A stretch of DNA of 64,000 nt from Acidovorax sp. MR-S7 (GCF_000400995.2 NZ_DF238999.1:186001-250000); one strand, 5' to 3'. Positions 45,000 through 55,805 are shown, counted from the stretch's first letter. Notes: generated by a model from the sequence alone, not told the origin. Program-made: numbers and translations.

Positions 45000-45788
45000 T
45001 CAGCGGGCGATGCCGCGGCGCGATGCGGCGACGAAATCGCGCAGCAGGGCGATGTCCTGCACGGCCTCGGGGTGCGCCTGCCCCGCCTCCTGCATGGCCG
45101 TTACCGCCGCTTCCAGCGTGAGGCCCTGGCGGTACAGCAGCCGGTAGGCCTGCTTGAGGCCCGCCACGCGCTGCGGCGAGAAACCCCGGCGGCGCAGGCC
45201 CTCGGTGTTGAGGCCGCGCACAGCCAGCGGGTTGCCGTCCACCATCATGAAAGGCGGCACGTCCTGCGACACGTGGCTGGCAAACCCGGCCATCGCATGC
45301 GCGCCGATACGCGAGAACTGGTGCACGCCCGTCAGGCCGCCGATGATGGCCCAGTCGCCCACGTGCACGTGGCCGGCCAGCGTGGCGTTGTTGGCCAGGA
45401 TGGTCTGGCTGCCCACCACGCAGTCGTGCGCGATGTGCACATAGGCCATGATCCAGTTGTCGTCGCCGATCACGGTCTCGCCGCGGTCCTGCGCGGTGCC
45501 GGTGTTGAAGGTGCAGAACTCGCGGATGGTGTTGCGGTGCCCGATCACGAGGCGCGTGGGCTCGCCCGCGTACTTCTTGTCCTGCGGCGCGGCGCCGAGC
45601 GAGGCGAACTGGAAGATGCGGTTGTCCTCGCCGATCGTGGTGTGCCCCTCGATCACGCAGTGCGCGCCCACCGTGGTACGCGCGCCGATGGTCACGTGCG
45701 GCCCGATAACCGCGTAAGGCCCGATCGAGACATCGCCAGCGAGCTGCGCGGCGGGATCGACGATGGCTGTGGGATGGATCGCGCTCAC
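45000..45788 (-). CDS. lpxA: UDP-N-acetylglucosamine acyltransferase
   Basis: This 262-residue enzyme performs the first step of lipid A synthesis, moving a hydroxyacyl chain from ACP to UDP-GlcNAc. It is a left-handed beta-helix made of hexapeptide repeats ([20 protein letters not shown]). The catalytic His is in [17 protein letters not shown]; the C-terminal helices follow. The start is GTG at 45788, because the only nearby ATG (45793) is out of frame. It lies 12 bases upstream of lpxB. Confidence 0.96.
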   Translation of the reverse strand: MSAIHPTAIVDPAAQLAGDVSIGPYAVIGPHVTIGARTTVGAHCVIEGHTTIGEDNRIFQFASLGAAPQDKKYAGEPTRLVIGHRNTIREFCTFNTGTAQDRGETVIGDDNWIMAYVHIAHDCVVGSQTILANNATLAGHVHVGDWAIIGGLTGVHQFSRIGAHAMAGFASHVSQDVPPFMMVDGNPLAVRGLNTEGLRRRGFSPQRVAGLKQAYRLLYRQGLTLEAAVTAMQEAGQAHPEAVQDIALLRDFVAASRRGIAR

Positions 45789-45804
45789 GGCATTCCAGGG
45801 CCGA

Positions 45805-46245
45805 TCAGGCCACCGTGCGCATGGTGCACATGATCTCGGCTTCGCAGGCCACGCTGTCGCCCACGCGGGCCACGCCCTTGAACTTGTAGATGCCGCCCTT
45901 GATGCGGTCGAGCTCCACGTCGAGGATGAGCTGGTCGCCCGGCTCCACGGGGCGCTTGAAGCGCGCGCCGTCGATGCCCACGAAATAGAACACCTTGTCG
46001 TCGCCGGGGGCCTCGCCCATCATGTCGAACGACAGCAGGCCCGCGGCCTGGGCCAGGGCCTCCAGCATCAGCACGCCGGGCATCACCGGGCGGGCAGGAA
46101 AGTGGCCCGTGAAGAAAGGCTCGTTGATGGTGACGTTCTTGATCGCCTGGATGCGCTTGCCGCGCTCGAGCTCGGCCACCCGGTCCACCAGCAGGAACGG
46201 ATAGCGGTGGGGCAGGAGCTTGAGGATTTGGTGGATGTCCATCAT
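45805..46245 (-). CDS. fabZ: 3-hydroxyacyl-ACP dehydratase FabZ
   Basis: This 146-residue hot-dog-fold enzyme removes water from beta-hydroxyacyl-ACP in fatty-acid synthesis. It shows [14 protein letters not shown], the active-site [20 protein letters not shown] with catalytic His and Glu, and a C terminus [19 protein letters not shown]. Two adjacent ATGs (46245 and 46242) are available; the first was used. It lies between lpxD and lpxA as in most proteobacteria, balancing membrane phospholipid and lipid A supply. Confidence 0.96.
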   Translation of the reverse strand: MMDIHQILKLLPHRYPFLLVDRVAELERGKRIQAIKNVTINEPFFTGHFPARPVMPGVLMLEALAQAAGLLSFDMMGEAPGDDKVFYFVGIDGARFKRPVEPGDQLILDVELDRIKGGIYKFKGVARVGDSVACEAEIMCTMRTVA

Positions 46246-46258
46246 TTTTTGATGCGGC

Positions 46259-47239
46259 CTAGCCGTCTTTTCGTGTTTGTTCGAGAGCCTTGATGCGCTC
46301 ACGCAGCCGGTACAACTGGCGCAGCGTGGCCGCGTTCTTTTCCCATTTCGCATTGTCGTCCATGGGGAACACCCCGGTGTACTGCCCGGGTTGCGAGATC
46401 GAATGCGTGACCACCGTGCTGGTGGAAACGTGCACATTGTCCGCCAATTGCAGGTGCCCCACGATGCGCGCGGCACCGGCGATGGTGCAGTGCGCGCCGA
46501 TCTTGGTGCTGCCTGCCACGGCCGCGCAGCCGGCCATCGCGGTGTGGCGGCCGATGTGCACGTTGTGGGCGATCTGGACTAGGTTGTCGAGCTTGACGCC
46601 CTCCTCGATCACCGTGTCGCCCAGGGCGCCGCGGTCGATGCAGGTATTGGCGCCGATCTCCACGTCGTCGCCGATGCGCACGGCCCCGAGCTGCTCGATC
46701 TTCACCCACTGTCCGTTCTGCGGCGCGAAGCCGAAGCCGTCTGCGCCGACCACTACGCCCGGATGCAGGATGCAGCGCTCGCCCACGCTGCAGCGCTCGC
46801 CAACCGTGACGCGCGACTTGAGCACCGTGTGCGCGCCGATGGACGCGCCGCGCTCGACCACGCACAGCGGGCCGATCCATGCCGTGGGGTGCACGTGCGC
46901 CTCGGGGTCCACGACGGCGCTGGGGTGGATGCCCGCGCGCTCGCCCCCGCCCTGCGCCCGTTTCCACCACTGGGTGGCGCGGGCGAAATAGACATAGGGC
47001 TCGTCCGCCACGATGCAGGCGCCGCGCTGCAGCGCCACGGCCCGCATCGCGGGCGCCACAATGACGCAGGCCGCCCGGGAGGCGGCCAGTTGCGACTGGT
47101 AGCGGGGGTTGTTCAGGAAGGCCAGATCGCCTGGCCCTGCGGACTCCAGAGGGGCGATGCGCAGGATTTCCGTGTCCCTGTCGCCCCCTTCGAGGCTTCC
47201 GCCGAGCGCGTCGACGATCTGCCCGAGCCGCACACTCAC
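46259..47239 (-). CDS. lpxD: UDP-3-O-acylglucosamine N-acyltransferase
   Basis: This 326-residue lipid A enzyme adds the second acyl chain. It has an N-terminal uridine-binding domain ([36 protein letters not shown]), then a hexapeptide beta-helix ([19 protein letters not shown]), with the catalytic His in [19 protein letters not shown]. No in-frame ATG exists near the start. GTG 47239 has AGGGTGGG at good spacing and was chosen; TTG 47260 is possible. Confidence 0.95.
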   Translation of the reverse strand: MSVRLGQIVDALGGSLEGGDRDTEILRIAPLESAGPGDLAFLNNPRYQSQLAASRAACVIVAPAMRAVALQRGACIVADEPYVYFARATQWWKRAQGGGERAGIHPSAVVDPEAHVHPTAWIGPLCVVERGASIGAHTVLKSRVTVGERCSVGERCILHPGVVVGADGFGFAPQNGQWVKIEQLGAVRIGDDVEIGANTCIDRGALGDTVIEEGVKLDNLVQIAHNVHIGRHTAMAGCAAVAGSTKIGAHCTIAGAARIVGHLQLADNVHVSTSTVVTHSISQPGQYTGVFPMDDNAKWEKNAATLRQLYRLRERIKALEQTRKDG

Positions 47240-47264
47240 GCGTTGCCCACCCTGAGCCAATGCA

Positions 47265-47792
47265 TCACTTGCCGCCGTTGCCGGCAGCAGCGTTCATCGC
47301 CTTGATCACCTTGTCGGTGATGTCGTGCTTGGGGTTGATGTAGACGGCCTCCTGGAGGATGACGTCGTACTTCTCCGATTCGGCGACCTGCTTGACCACC
47401 TTGTTGGCGCGCTCGAGCACCTGGCCCAGCTCTTCGTTCTTGCGTGCGGTCAGGTCTTCCTGGAACTCGCGGCGCTTGCGCTGGAAGTCGCGGTCCTGGT
47501 CGACCAGCTGGCGCTGGCGCGAAACGCGCTGGCTCTCGGCCATGGTGGGCGCTTCGCGTTCGAACTTCTCGGTGGCGGACTTGAGCGCATTGCCCTGGTC
47601 CACCAGCTCTTTCTCCCGGCGGGAGAATTCCTGCTCCAGCTTGGCCTGCGCCGCCTTGGCGGTGCTGGCCTCGCGGAAGATGCGGTCGGTGTTCACGAAG
47701 CCGGCCTTGAACTCCTGGGCTTGCGCAGGCACGGCAGTGGCCAGGGTGCCCAGCAGGAAGACCAGGGGAATATGGCGGGAAAAGGATTTCAT
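47265..47792 (-). CDS. skp: Periplasmic chaperone Skp (OmpH)
   Basis: This 175-residue chaperone carries unfolded outer-membrane proteins to BamA. Its signal peptide is [20 protein letters not shown], ending AQAQ. The mature part begins [20 protein letters not shown] and forms a long charged coiled coil ([20 protein letters not shown], then [18 protein letters not shown]). The ATG shares its A with the bamA stop (TAATG), so the two are tightly coupled, which suits their joint function. Confidence 0.94.
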   Translation of the reverse strand: MKSFSRHIPLVFLLGTLATAVPAQAQEFKAGFVNTDRIFREASTAKAAQAKLEQEFSRREKELVDQGNALKSATEKFEREAPTMAESQRVSRQRQLVDQDRDFQRKRREFQEDLTARKNEELGQVLERANKVVKQVAESEKYDVILQEAVYINPKHDITDKVIKAMNAAAGNGGK

Positions 47793-50089
47793 TAGAAAGA
47801 CGTTCCGATCTGGAATTGCAGTTTCTGGATTCTATCGCCAGCGAATTTGCGCACGGGCTGTGCATAGGCGATACGCAGCGGGCCCAGCGGCGAGATCCAG
47901 GAGATGCCCAGGCCCGCCGAGGCGCGCATTTCGCTCATCTCCCAATTCTCGTGCTCGCCGTACACGTTGCCCGCATCGACGAAGGCGTACCAGCGCAGCG
48001 TGCGGTCGTTGCCGGCGCCGGGGAATGGCGCGATGAGTTCTGCGTTCAGCGTGACCTTCTTGGGGCCGCCCAGCGAGGCGCCTGTCACGTCGCGCGGGCC
48101 CAGCGTGCCCTGGTCGAAGCCGCGCACCGAGCCCAGCCCCCCCGAGTAGAAGTTCTTGAACACGGGGAACGACTGGCCGTTCATGCCCTTGCCCATGCCC
48201 AGCTCGCCATTGAATGCCAGCGTGAACTGCTTGTTCAGCGGCACGTACTGCTGGATCTGGTAATTGGCACGCACGTAGCGCGCATCGCCCGCCACCGACC
48301 ATTCGGAGTTCAGGCGTTGGTAACGGCCGGAATTGGGTGCCAGCGCGCTGTCGCGGTCGTCGCGCGACCAGCCGATGGTCAGCGGCACGGACATGCTGGT
48401 GGTGCCGTATTCCTCGGCGTAGGCCAGGTAGGCCGCCGGGATGTTGGTGCCCGCCTTGATGTTGGTCTGCTCCACGCCGCCGCCGAAGAACACCGTGTCC
48501 GTCTCGCTGAACGGCACGCCGAAGCGCACGCTGGTGCCGGCGGTGACGAGCTGGTAGTTGCCGCCCTGGTCCTCGTAGGGCTTGGCCGTGCGGTAGTACA
48601 GGTCCAGCGTGCGGGAGATGCCGTCCTTGGTGAAGTACGGATCGGTGGTGGAGAAGACCAGCGTGCGGCGGTACTTGCTGGTGTTCACGTCCACGCCCAG
48701 GTAGTTGCCCGAGCCGAAGACGTTTTCCTGCTTGATGCCGAAGGACAGCGAGATCTTCTCCGCGCTGGAAAAGCCCGCGCCGAGCTGCAGCGAGCCGGTG
48801 GGCTTCTCGGTGACGTTCACCACCAGGTCCACCTGGTCGGGCGCGCCGGGCACTTCCTGCGTCTCGACGTTGACATCGGTGAAGAAGCCCAGGCGGTCCA
48901 CGCGGTCGCGCGAGAGCTTGATCTTGTCGCCGTCGTACCAGGAGGCCTCGTACTGGCGGAATTCGCGGCGGATGACTTCGTCGCGCGTGCGGTTGTTGCC
49001 GCTCACGTTGATGCGGCGCACGTAGGCGCGGCGCGAAGGCTCTGCGCGCAGCACCAGGGCCACGCGGGCGTTCTCGCGGTCGATCTCGGGCACGGCCTCC
49101 ACGCGCGCGAAGGCGAAGCCGAAGTTGCCGAAATGGTCGCTGAAGGCTTTGGTGGTCTCGGCCACGCGGTCGGCGTTGTAGGGCTCGCCGGGGCGGATGG
49201 TGATGAGCGACTTGAACTCGTCGTCGCGGTCCAGGTAGCTGCCCTCCAGCTTCACGCCGGACACCACGTATTTCTGGCCTTCGGTGACGTTGACGGTGAT
49301 GGAGATGCCCTGCTTGTCGGGCGAGATGGCGACCTGGGTGGAGTCGATGCGGAACTCCAGGTAGCCGCGCGCCAGGTAGTACGAGCGCAGGGTTTCCAGG
49401 TCGGCGTTGAGCTTGGCGCGCGAGTAGCGGTCGCTCTTGGTGTACCAGCTCAGCCAGCCGCCGGTGTCCTGGTCGAACAGCCCCTTGAGCGTGGAATCGC
49501 TGAAGGCGTTGTTGCCGACGATGGTGATGTCCTTGATCTTGGCGGGCCCGCCCTCGGTGACCGTGAAGGTCAGGTTGACGCGGTTGCGCTCGATGGGCGT
49601 GACCGTCGTGACCACTTCGGCGCCGTACAGGCTGCGGTTGATGTACTGGCGCTTGAGCTCCTGCTCGGCGCGGTCGGCCAGCGCCTTGTCGTAGGGACGC
49701 CCTTCCGTCAGGCCCACGTCGCGCATGGCCTTCTTGAGCGTGTCCTTGTCGAACTCCTTGGTACCGGCGAACTCGACGTCGGCGATGGTCGGGCGCTCCT
49801 CCACGACCACCACCAGCACGCTGCCGGAAGCTTCGAGGCGCACGTCCTTGAACAGGCCCAGCGCGAACAGCGCGCGGATGGCCGCGGCGCCTTTGTCGTC
49901 GTTGTATTCGTCGCCCACCCGCAGCGGCAGCGACGCGAAGATGGTGCCGGGCTCCACCCGCTGCAGGCCCTCCACGCGGATGTCCTGCACCTTGAACGGC
50001 TCCAGGGCCCAGGCCGCGTTGGCCGCGAAGATCATGGCCGCTACGGCCGATGCCGTGCGCACGCCCAGGCGATTGATGTGTGTTCTCAT
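47792..50089 (-). CDS. bamA: Outer-membrane assembly factor BamA
   Basis: This 765-residue protein has a signal peptide of about 30 residues (ending AAWA), then five POTRA domains (EPFKVQDIRVEGLQRVEPGT starts the first), and a C-terminal 16-strand barrel from about residue 430. The conserved loop-6 motif is VRGFDQGTLGPRD, and the last residue is Phe (LQFQIGTSF), the usual barrel end. It folds and inserts outer-membrane proteins. ATG 50089 opens the signal peptide; an in-frame ATG 33 bases upstream is less fitting. Confidence 0.96.
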   Translation of the reverse strand: MRTHINRLGVRTASAVAAMIFAANAAWALEPFKVQDIRVEGLQRVEPGTIFASLPLRVGDEYNDDKGAAAIRALFALGLFKDVRLEASGSVLVVVVEERPTIADVEFAGTKEFDKDTLKKAMRDVGLTEGRPYDKALADRAEQELKRQYINRSLYGAEVVTTVTPIERNRVNLTFTVTEGGPAKIKDITIVGNNAFSDSTLKGLFDQDTGGWLSWYTKSDRYSRAKLNADLETLRSYYLARGYLEFRIDSTQVAISPDKQGISITVNVTEGQKYVVSGVKLEGSYLDRDDEFKSLITIRPGEPYNADRVAETTKAFSDHFGNFGFAFARVEAVPEIDRENARVALVLRAEPSRRAYVRRINVSGNNRTRDEVIRREFRQYEASWYDGDKIKLSRDRVDRLGFFTDVNVETQEVPGAPDQVDLVVNVTEKPTGSLQLGAGFSSAEKISLSFGIKQENVFGSGNYLGVDVNTSKYRRTLVFSTTDPYFTKDGISRTLDLYYRTAKPYEDQGGNYQLVTAGTSVRFGVPFSETDTVFFGGGVEQTNIKAGTNIPAAYLAYAEEYGTTSMSVPLTIGWSRDDRDSALAPNSGRYQRLNSEWSVAGDARYVRANYQIQQYVPLNKQFTLAFNGELGMGKGMNGQSFPVFKNFYSGGLGSVRGFDQGTLGPRDVTGASLGGPKKVTLNAELIAPFPGAGNDRTLRWYAFVDAGNVYGEHENWEMSEMRASAGLGISWISPLGPLRIAYAQPVRKFAGDRIQKLQFQIGTSF

Positions 50090-50134
50090 GAATGAAGCTG
50101 GAGCCGCCATGGCAGCGCGCATGCGGCAAAAAGG

Positions 50135-51511
50135 TTAGCCAAAGAGCCGGGTGACATACCGGGTGACATCGTTGAACAGGGCAATGGACATCATGAGCAG
50201 GAGCACCGCCACGCCACCGCGCTGCAGACGCTCCATCCAGGCCTCGGAGACGCCGCGCCCGGTCACCCCTTCCCAAAGATAATACATCAGGTGCCCCCCA
50301 TCCAGAACGGGCACGGGCAGCAGGTTCAGCACCCCCAGGCTCACGCTGATGAGGGCCAGGAAGGCCAGGTATTGGGTGAGGCCCATGCTGGCCGAGCGGC
50401 CCGCATAGTCGGCGATGGTGAGCGGGCCGCTGAGGTTCTTGATGGAGGCCTCGCCGATCACCATGCGGCCCATCATGCGCAGCGTGAGCGACGACATTTC
50501 CCAGGTGCGCGCCATCCCCTTCCACACGCCCTCCAGCGGGCCATGGCGCACGGTCACCATCTCGGGCGCAGCGCCCACGTAGGCGCCGATGCGGCCCACC
50601 GCGCCACCGGGCTCCTGCGCCAGGTCGGGCGTGACCTCGATGTCGAGCATGCGCCCGCCGCGCTCGATGCGCCAGCGCTGCGCGAACGGCTGCCCGTCCC
50701 GTATGCCAGCGCGGATGAGTTCGCGCAGCTGCGCGCCGTCCACCGCCTCCACCACGCCCACGCGCTGCACCAGGTCGCCCGCGCGCAGGCCCGCGCGCTC
50801 GGCCGCGCCGCCGGGCATGATGTCGCCGAGCAGAGGGCGCGTCCACGGGCCGGCGATGCCGATCTTGCGGAAGAGCTCCGCGTCGGCCTCGCGCACATCC
50901 ATGCCTTCCAGGCGCAGCAGCACGTCGCGCGCCGGCGCGCCGGGCGCTGCCTGCACTGCCAGGCGCACGTTTTCGCCATCGAGCGCGCCGCGCGTGAGCG
51001 CCCAGCGCAGGTCCTCGAACGAGCGCACATCCTCGGGCTCGCTCTCGCCGACGGCGGCGCTCAGCACCAGCTCGCCGCCGCGCAGGCCCGCGCGCTCGGC
51101 GATGGAGCCGGCCACGGGGCTGGCGACGTAGGCCCTGGGCTCCTCCACGCCGATCCAGCTGACGGCCGCATAGAGCAGCACGGCCAGCAGCAGATTGGCC
51201 AGCGGCCCGGCCGCGACGATGGCGGCGCGCGCGCGCAGCGGCTGGGTGTTGAAGGCCAGGTGGCGCTCGTGCGGCGCGACGGGCGCCTCGCGCTCGTCGA
51301 GCATCTTCACGTAGCCGCCCAGCGGGAACGCGCCGACGACGAACTCGGTGGGCGAGCCCTGGGGCTGCCAGCGCAGCAGCGGCTTGCCGAAGCCCACCGA
51401 GAAGCGCAGCACCTTGACGCCGCAGGCCACGGCCACGCGGTAGTGGCCGTATTCATGCACGGCGATCAGCACGCCCAGCGCGGCGATGAAGGCGACGAGG
51501 GTCAGCAGCAT
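50135..51511 (-). CDS. rseP: Site-2 zinc protease RseP
   Basis: This 458-residue intramembrane protease releases the envelope-stress sigma factor by cutting its anti-sigma factor. The zinc site is in the first membrane helix (VLIAVHEYGHYRVAVACG), with the third ligand in LLPVPVLDGGHLMYY. Two PDZ domains lie between (VASPVAGSIAERAGLRGGEL and DIMPGGAAERAGLRAGDLVQ). FPLGGYVKMLDER is a family motif. It precedes bamA with a 45-base gap, the canonical order. Confidence 0.95.
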   Translation of the reverse strand: MLLTLVAFIAALGVLIAVHEYGHYRVAVACGVKVLRFSVGFGKPLLRWQPQGSPTEFVVGAFPLGGYVKMLDEREAPVAPHERHLAFNTQPLRARAAIVAAGPLANLLLAVLLYAAVSWIGVEEPRAYVASPVAGSIAERAGLRGGELVLSAAVGESEPEDVRSFEDLRWALTRGALDGENVRLAVQAAPGAPARDVLLRLEGMDVREADAELFRKIGIAGPWTRPLLGDIMPGGAAERAGLRAGDLVQRVGVVEAVDGAQLRELIRAGIRDGQPFAQRWRIERGGRMLDIEVTPDLAQEPGGAVGRIGAYVGAAPEMVTVRHGPLEGVWKGMARTWEMSSLTLRMMGRMVIGEASIKNLSGPLTIADYAGRSASMGLTQYLAFLALISVSLGVLNLLPVPVLDGGHLMYYLWEGVTGRGVSEAWMERLQRGGVAVLLLMMSIALFNDVTRYVTRLFG

Positions 51512-51523
51512 GCCGGTTCCTTT

Positions 51524-51611
51524 TCAAAAATCATAGCTTTCGGCGCTTTCCAGACAAGGGTTTCGCATTGAAAACCATTGAAAACCCTTGTCTGGCAAGC
51601 GCGGGCAGCTC
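51524..51611. repeat. Dispersed palindromic repeat, copy H, expanded into a long hairpin
   Basis: The repeat landmarks ATAGCT, GCGCTT, AAGCGC and AGCT flank a perfect 14-bp inverted repeat: CCAGACAAGGGTTT (51550-51563) and AAACCCTTGTCTGG (51582-51595). With the outer GCGCTT/AAGCGC pairing it can form a stem of about 20 bp. It occupies the dxr-rseP gap on the minus-strand transcript. Confidence 0.8.
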
Positions 51612-51613
51612 AC

Positions 51614-52789
51614 TTATCCGAAGCGCCGCGCCAATTCCTGCGCCACGGCGCGCGTCTGCGCGTCCAGGGCCAGCAGGGCCTGCAGCGAATCGGGGTTGGA
51701 GGGCTGCACCGCCTCCAAAGTTGCAAGGTTGAGCGCGTGGATCTGGTCGAAGCGGATGCGCTGCTCCAGGAACGCGGCCACCGCTACCTCGTTGGCCGCG
51801 TTGAGCACCGCCGTGGTGCCGGGCGCGGCGCGCAGTGCCTGCCAGGACAGGTGCAGGCCGGGGAAGCGCACGGCGTCGGCCTCCTCGAACGTCAGGCCGG
51901 CCAGGCGGGTGAAGTCCAGCGGTGCGGCACCGCTGGCGATGCGCTCTGGCCAGGCCAGGCCATAGGCGATGGGCACGCGCATGTCGGGCGTGCCGAGCTG
52001 TGCGACGACCGAGGTGTCGCGGTACTGCACCATCGAATGGATCACGCTCTGGGGGTGGATCACCACGTCGATCTGCTCGGGCGCGAGGTCGAAAAGCCAG
52101 CGTGCCTCGATCACCTCCAGCGCCTTGTTCATCATGGTGGCTGAATCGACCGAGATCTTGCGGCCCATGACCCAGTTGGGGTGCGCGCAGGCCTCGTCGG
52201 GCGTGACGGTATCCAGCGATGCCGGCGCGCGCGTGCGGAACGGTCCGCCCGAGGCGGTGAGGACGATGCGCTCCACGCGCGCGGCCCAGGTGGCGGGGTC
52301 GTCCGGCAGCGACTGGAAGATGGCCGAGTGCTCGCTGTCGATCGGCAGCAGCGTCGCGCCGCCTTCGCGCACGGCGGCCATGAAGAACGCGCCGCCGACG
52401 ACCAGTGCCTCCTTGTTGGCCAGCAGCAGCCGCTTGCCCGCGCGCGCTGCCGCCAGGCAGGGCGACAAGCCCGCCGCGCCGACGATGGCCGCCATGACGG
52501 CGTCCACCTCGTCGTGCGATGCTATGGTCTCAAGAGCATCCTGCGCATGAAGCACCTCGGTTACGAGGCCGTTGGCCTTGAGCTTCTCGGCGAGCTGGCG
52601 TGCGTGCTCCGGGCTGGCCATCACCGCGTAGCGCGGGCGGAACTGCGCGCACTGCGCGAGCAGCAGGTCCACCTGGGTAGCCGCGCTCAACGCGAAGATT
52701 TCGTAGCGACCGGGATGGCGCGCCACCACGTCGAGGGTGTTGGTGCCGATCGAGCCCGTGGAGCCCAGCACCGTGATGCGTTGTGTCAT
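51614..52789 (-). CDS. dxr: 1-deoxy-D-xylulose 5-phosphate reductoisomerase
   Basis: This 391-residue MEP-pathway enzyme converts DXP to MEP with NADPH. The NADPH motif is [20 protein letters not shown] (approximated here as [13 protein letters not shown]). The metal and substrate sites are [24 protein letters not shown], and [20 protein letters not shown] (shown in two parts, [11 protein letters not shown] and VDSATMMNK). Its ATG overlaps the cdsA stop by four bases. Length is normal. Confidence 0.96.
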   Translation of the reverse strand: MTQRITVLGSTGSIGTNTLDVVARHPGRYEIFALSAATQVDLLLAQCAQFRPRYAVMASPEHARQLAEKLKANGLVTEVLHAQDALETIASHDEVDAVMAAIVGAAGLSPCLAAARAGKRLLLANKEALVVGGAFFMAAVREGGATLLPIDSEHSAIFQSLPDDPATWAARVERIVLTASGGPFRTRAPASLDTVTPDEACAHPNWVMGRKISVDSATMMNKALEVIEARWLFDLAPEQIDVVIHPQSVIHSMVQYRDTSVVAQLGTPDMRVPIAYGLAWPERIASGAAPLDFTRLAGLTFEEADAVRFPGLHLSWQALRAAPGTTAVLNAANEVAVAAFLEQRIRFDQIHALNLATLEAVQPSNPDSLQALLALDAQTRAVAQELARRFG

Positions 52790-53640
52790 GCGGAGGCGTA
52801 GTGAGAGAGCATCAAGGCCAGCGGCAGCGTGGGCAGCAGCGCATCGATGCGGTCGAGCACGCCGCCGTGGCCCGGCAGCAGGCCGCTGCTGTCCTTGACG
52901 CCTGCGCTACGCTTGATGAGCGATTCCACGAGGTCACCCAACACGCTCATCGCCGCCATGAAGACCGCGCCGAGCACCAGCAGCCACCAGCCGCGCCGCG
53001 CCAGCAGCGAATAGAAGCTGGGCACGGCGGCCTGCCAATGCGTGTCGGCCAGCGTCCAGCACACGGCCAGCAGCAGCACGCCGAGCATGCCGCCCCACAC
53101 ACCTTCCCAGCTCTTGCCGGGGCTGATGGCGGGGGCCAGCTTGTTCCGGGTGAATTTCAGCCCGAACGCGCGGCCCGCGAAGTAGGCGGCGATGTCGGCC
53201 ATCCACACCAGCGTGAGCACCGACAGCAGGTAGTTGATGCCCGCCACGCGCGCTTGCGCCACGGCCAGCCATGCCAGCCACAGCGCCAGCACGCCGCCCA
53301 CGACGCGCAGCAGGCGCGGCACGCGCGGCCAGCCTTCCACGCCGCCGCGCAGCAGCAGCGCGCCGCCCAACACCCATGCAGCTCCCCCGATGGCCCAGAG
53401 CCATGGCAGCGGCTGCTGCAGCCAGCCCACGGCCCAGGCTGCGCCGCACAGCGCCACGCACAGGGCTCCCAGGCCCAAGCTGGCGCTGCCGCCCAGGCCG
53501 TTGAGCCGCCCCCACTCCCATGCACCCGCAGCCATGAGCACCAGCGCCACGGCCGCGAACGCGGCGGGCGACGGATAGAACAGGGCCGGCAGCAGGATGG
53601 CCAGCAGGACCAGGGCGGTGATGACACGCTGTTTGAGCAC
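52786..53640 (-). CDS. cdsA: Phosphatidate cytidylyltransferase
   Basis: This 284-residue inner-membrane enzyme makes CDP-diacylglycerol from phosphatidate and CTP for phospholipid synthesis. Many hydrophobic segments are visible. The C-terminal CdsA signature is complete: [20 protein letters not shown] followed by GVLDRIDAL. The start is GTG at 53640, with AAAGGAG six bases upstream; there is no ATG nearby. It overlaps dxr by four bases. Confidence 0.94.
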   Translation of the reverse strand: MLKQRVITALVLLAILLPALFYPSPAAFAAVALVLMAAGAWEWGRLNGLGGSASLGLGALCVALCGAAWAVGWLQQPLPWLWAIGGAAWVLGGALLLRGGVEGWPRVPRLLRVVGGVLALWLAWLAVAQARVAGINYLLSVLTLVWMADIAAYFAGRAFGLKFTRNKLAPAISPGKSWEGVWGGMLGVLLLAVCWTLADTHWQAAVPSFYSLLARRGWWLLVLGAVFMAAMSVLGDLVESLIKRSAGVKDSSGLLPGHGGVLDRIDALLPTLPLALMLSHYASA

Positions 53641-53660
53641 GGGGGCTCCTTTCGTGAGGG

Positions 53661-54392
53661 TCAGGCCACTGTGGCCTGGACCTGGTCGGACGTGCGGCCG
53701 AAGCGGCGCTCGCGCCCCGCATAGTCGGCGATGGCCTCGTCGAGCGCGGCCTCGTCGAAATCCGGCCACAGGCGGTCGCTGAAGTACAGCTCGGAATAGG
53801 CGGCCTGCCACAGCAGGAAGTTGCTGATGCGCTTCTCACCGCCGGTGCGGATCAGCAGGTCGGGGTCGGGCACGTGGGACATGCCCATGGCCGCGTGCAG
53901 GCTGGCCTCGGTGATCGGCTCGCCGCGTGCCGCCAGGGCGGCCGCGGCCTGGGCGATGTCCCAGCGGCCGCCGTAGTTGAAGCACACGTTGAGCACGAGG
54001 CGGCCGTTGCCGGCCGTGAGCGCCTCGGCCTGCTGCAGGCCTGCGCGCACCTTGTCGGACAGGCCCGCCTTGTTGCCCACGAAGTGCAGGCGCACGCCGT
54101 CCTGGCACAGCTGCGGCACTTCGCGCGCCAGGGCCTTGCCCAGCAGATCCATGAGGCCCGAGACCTCGTCGGCCGGGCGGTTCCAGTTCTCGGAGGAAAA
54201 GGCGAACACCGTCAGCACGGCCACGCCGCGCTCGGCGCAGGCGCGCGCGCAGCGGCGCAGCGACTCCACGCCCTGGCGGTGGCCCGCCAGGCGCGGCAGG
54301 AAGCGGCGCGTGGCCCAGCGGCCGTTGCCGTCCATGACGATGGCGATGTGGTGGGGAATGGCTCCCGGAGCCTCTTTGGCTGCTGCGGACAT
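53661..54392 (-). CDS. uppS: Undecaprenyl diphosphate synthase
   Basis: This 243-residue cis-prenyltransferase makes the C55 lipid carrier for cell-wall polymers. The active-site Asp21 is in HIAIVMDGNGRWATRR; the conserved regions FAFSSENWNRPADEV and DPDLLIRTGGEKRISNFLLW are present. The ATG at 54392 gives a normal-length protein; the frame is open a further 63 bases. It lies between frr and cdsA in the conserved order. Confidence 0.96.
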   Translation of the reverse strand: MSAAAKEAPGAIPHHIAIVMDGNGRWATRRFLPRLAGHRQGVESLRRCARACAERGVAVLTVFAFSSENWNRPADEVSGLMDLLGKALAREVPQLCQDGVRLHFVGNKAGLSDKVRAGLQQAEALTAGNGRLVLNVCFNYGGRWDIAQAAAALAARGEPITEASLHAAMGMSHVPDPDLLIRTGGEKRISNFLLWQAAYSELYFSDRLWPDFDEAALDEAIADYAGRERRFGRTSDQVQATVA

Positions 54393-54420
54393 GGCGTCCC
54401 GACCGATCCGAGCGGGCGGA

Positions 54421-54981
54421 TCAGATCGCCATGATTTCCTGTTCCTTGGCCGCAACCAAGGTGTCGATCTCGGCGATGCGCTTGTCGGTGGCCTTCTGGA
54501 TGTCGGCCTCGCAGCGCTTCTGGTCGTCCTCGGAAGCCAGCTTGTCCTTGACCAGCTTCTTCACGCCTTCGTTGGCATCTCGGCGCAGGTTGCGCACGGC
54601 CACCTTGGCGTTCTCGCCCTCGCTGCGCGCGAGCTTGGTCATTTCCTTGCGGCGCTCCTCGCTCATCGGAGGCATGGGCACGCGGATCAGGTCGCCCAGG
54701 GACGCGGGGTTCAGGCCCAGCTCGCTTTCGCGGATGGCCTTCTCGATCTTGGCGCCCATGTTCTTTTCCCAGGGCTGCACGCTGATCGTGCGCGCATCGA
54801 GCAGCGACACGTTGGCCACCTGCGACAGCGGCACCATGGAGCCGTAGTACTCGACGTGGATGGTGTCCAGCAGCGCCGGGTTGGCACGGCCGGTGCGGAT
54901 CTTGGACAGGTTGTTCTTGAAGGCGGCGATGGACTGCTCCATCTTGGCCTCTGCGTTCTTCTTGATGTCGGCAATGGTCAT
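54421..54981 (-). CDS. frr: Ribosome recycling factor
   Basis: This 186-residue factor splits post-termination ribosomes with EF-G. It starts [20 protein letters not shown] and has [20 protein letters not shown] and [20 protein letters not shown], all diagnostic. Length matches E. coli (185). GGAG lies upstream of the ATG at 54981; the frame is open further up without support. Confidence 0.97.
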   Translation of the reverse strand: MTIADIKKNAEAKMEQSIAAFKNNLSKIRTGRANPALLDTIHVEYYGSMVPLSQVANVSLLDARTISVQPWEKNMGAKIEKAIRESELGLNPASLGDLIRVPMPPMSEERRKEMTKLARSEGENAKVAVRNLRRDANEGVKKLVKDKLASEDDQKRCEADIQKATDKRIAEIDTLVAAKEQEIMAI

Positions 54982-55030
54982 GTGTTTCTCCTGCTGCACT
55001 TGCTGCAGCCCAAGGCGTGCGGCAAAGCGG

Positions 55031-55753
55031 TCAAGCGTACACCAATGTGCCTTCGTCCTCACCCATCACCACGCGCTTGAGTGCGCCGTGCTTGACGATG
55101 GAGAACACGCGGATCGGCAGCTTCTGGTCGCGGCACAGCGCGAAGGCCGTGGCATCCATGATGCCCAGGTTGCGCGACATGGCCTCGTCGAACGACAGCT
55201 TGGCGTAGCGCGTCGCGGACGGGTCCTTCATCGGGTCGGCGGTGTAGACGCCGTCCACCTTGGTGGCCTTGAGCACCACCTCTGCGCCCACCTCGGCGCC
55301 GCGCAGCGCGGCGGCCGTGTCGGTAGTGAAGAAGGGGTTGCCCGTGCCGGCGGCGAACACCACCACCTTGCCTTCTTCGAGGTACTGCAGCGCCTTGGGA
55401 CGCACGTAGGGCTCGACCACCTGCTCGATGCCGATGGCCGACATCACGCGCGCGGTGAGGCCCTGCTTGTCCATGGCATCGGCCAGCGCCAGGGAGTTCA
55501 TGACGGTGGCCAGCATGCCCATGTAGTCGGCGGTGGCGCGGTCCATGCCCACGGAGCCGCCGGCCACGCCGCGGAAGATGTTTCCCCCTCCGATCACCAC
55601 CGCCACCTGCACGCCCAGGCGCGTGACCTCGGCAATCTCCTCGACCATGCGCACGATGGTGGCGCGGTTGATGCCGAACGCATCGTCACCCATGAGGGCC
55701 TCGCCAGACAACTTGAGCAGGATGCGCTTGTGGGCTGGCGTGGCGGGGGTCAT
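55031..55753 (-). CDS. pyrH: Uridylate kinase PyrH
   Basis: This 240-residue hexameric kinase phosphorylates UMP in the pyrimidine pathway. It shows [20 protein letters not shown], the glycine-rich [16 protein letters not shown], and [23 protein letters not shown] 55753 has GGAG upstream; TTG 55774 in the same frame is unlikely. It stands between tsf and frr in the usual order. Confidence 0.97.
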   Translation of the reverse strand: MTPATPAHKRILLKLSGEALMGDDAFGINRATIVRMVEEIAEVTRLGVQVAVVIGGGNIFRGVAGGSVGMDRATADYMGMLATVMNSLALADAMDKQGLTARVMSAIGIEQVVEPYVRPKALQYLEEGKVVVFAAGTGNPFFTTDTAAALRGAEVGAEVVLKATKVDGVYTADPMKDPSATRYAKLSFDEAMSRNLGIMDATAFALCRDQKLPIRVFSIVKHGALKRVVMGEDEGTLVYA

Positions 55754-55805
55754 GGGCAATTCTCCGTAAGGCAAGGACAGGGGGTTCGGACAAGGGTTGC
55801 GAGGA

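Noticed and set aside
47816-50846. Very long open frames on both strands over bamA and rseP (759 and 1004 codons)
   Set aside because: Both are out-of-frame or antisense copies of bamA/rseP, which have complete family motifs in the chosen frames.
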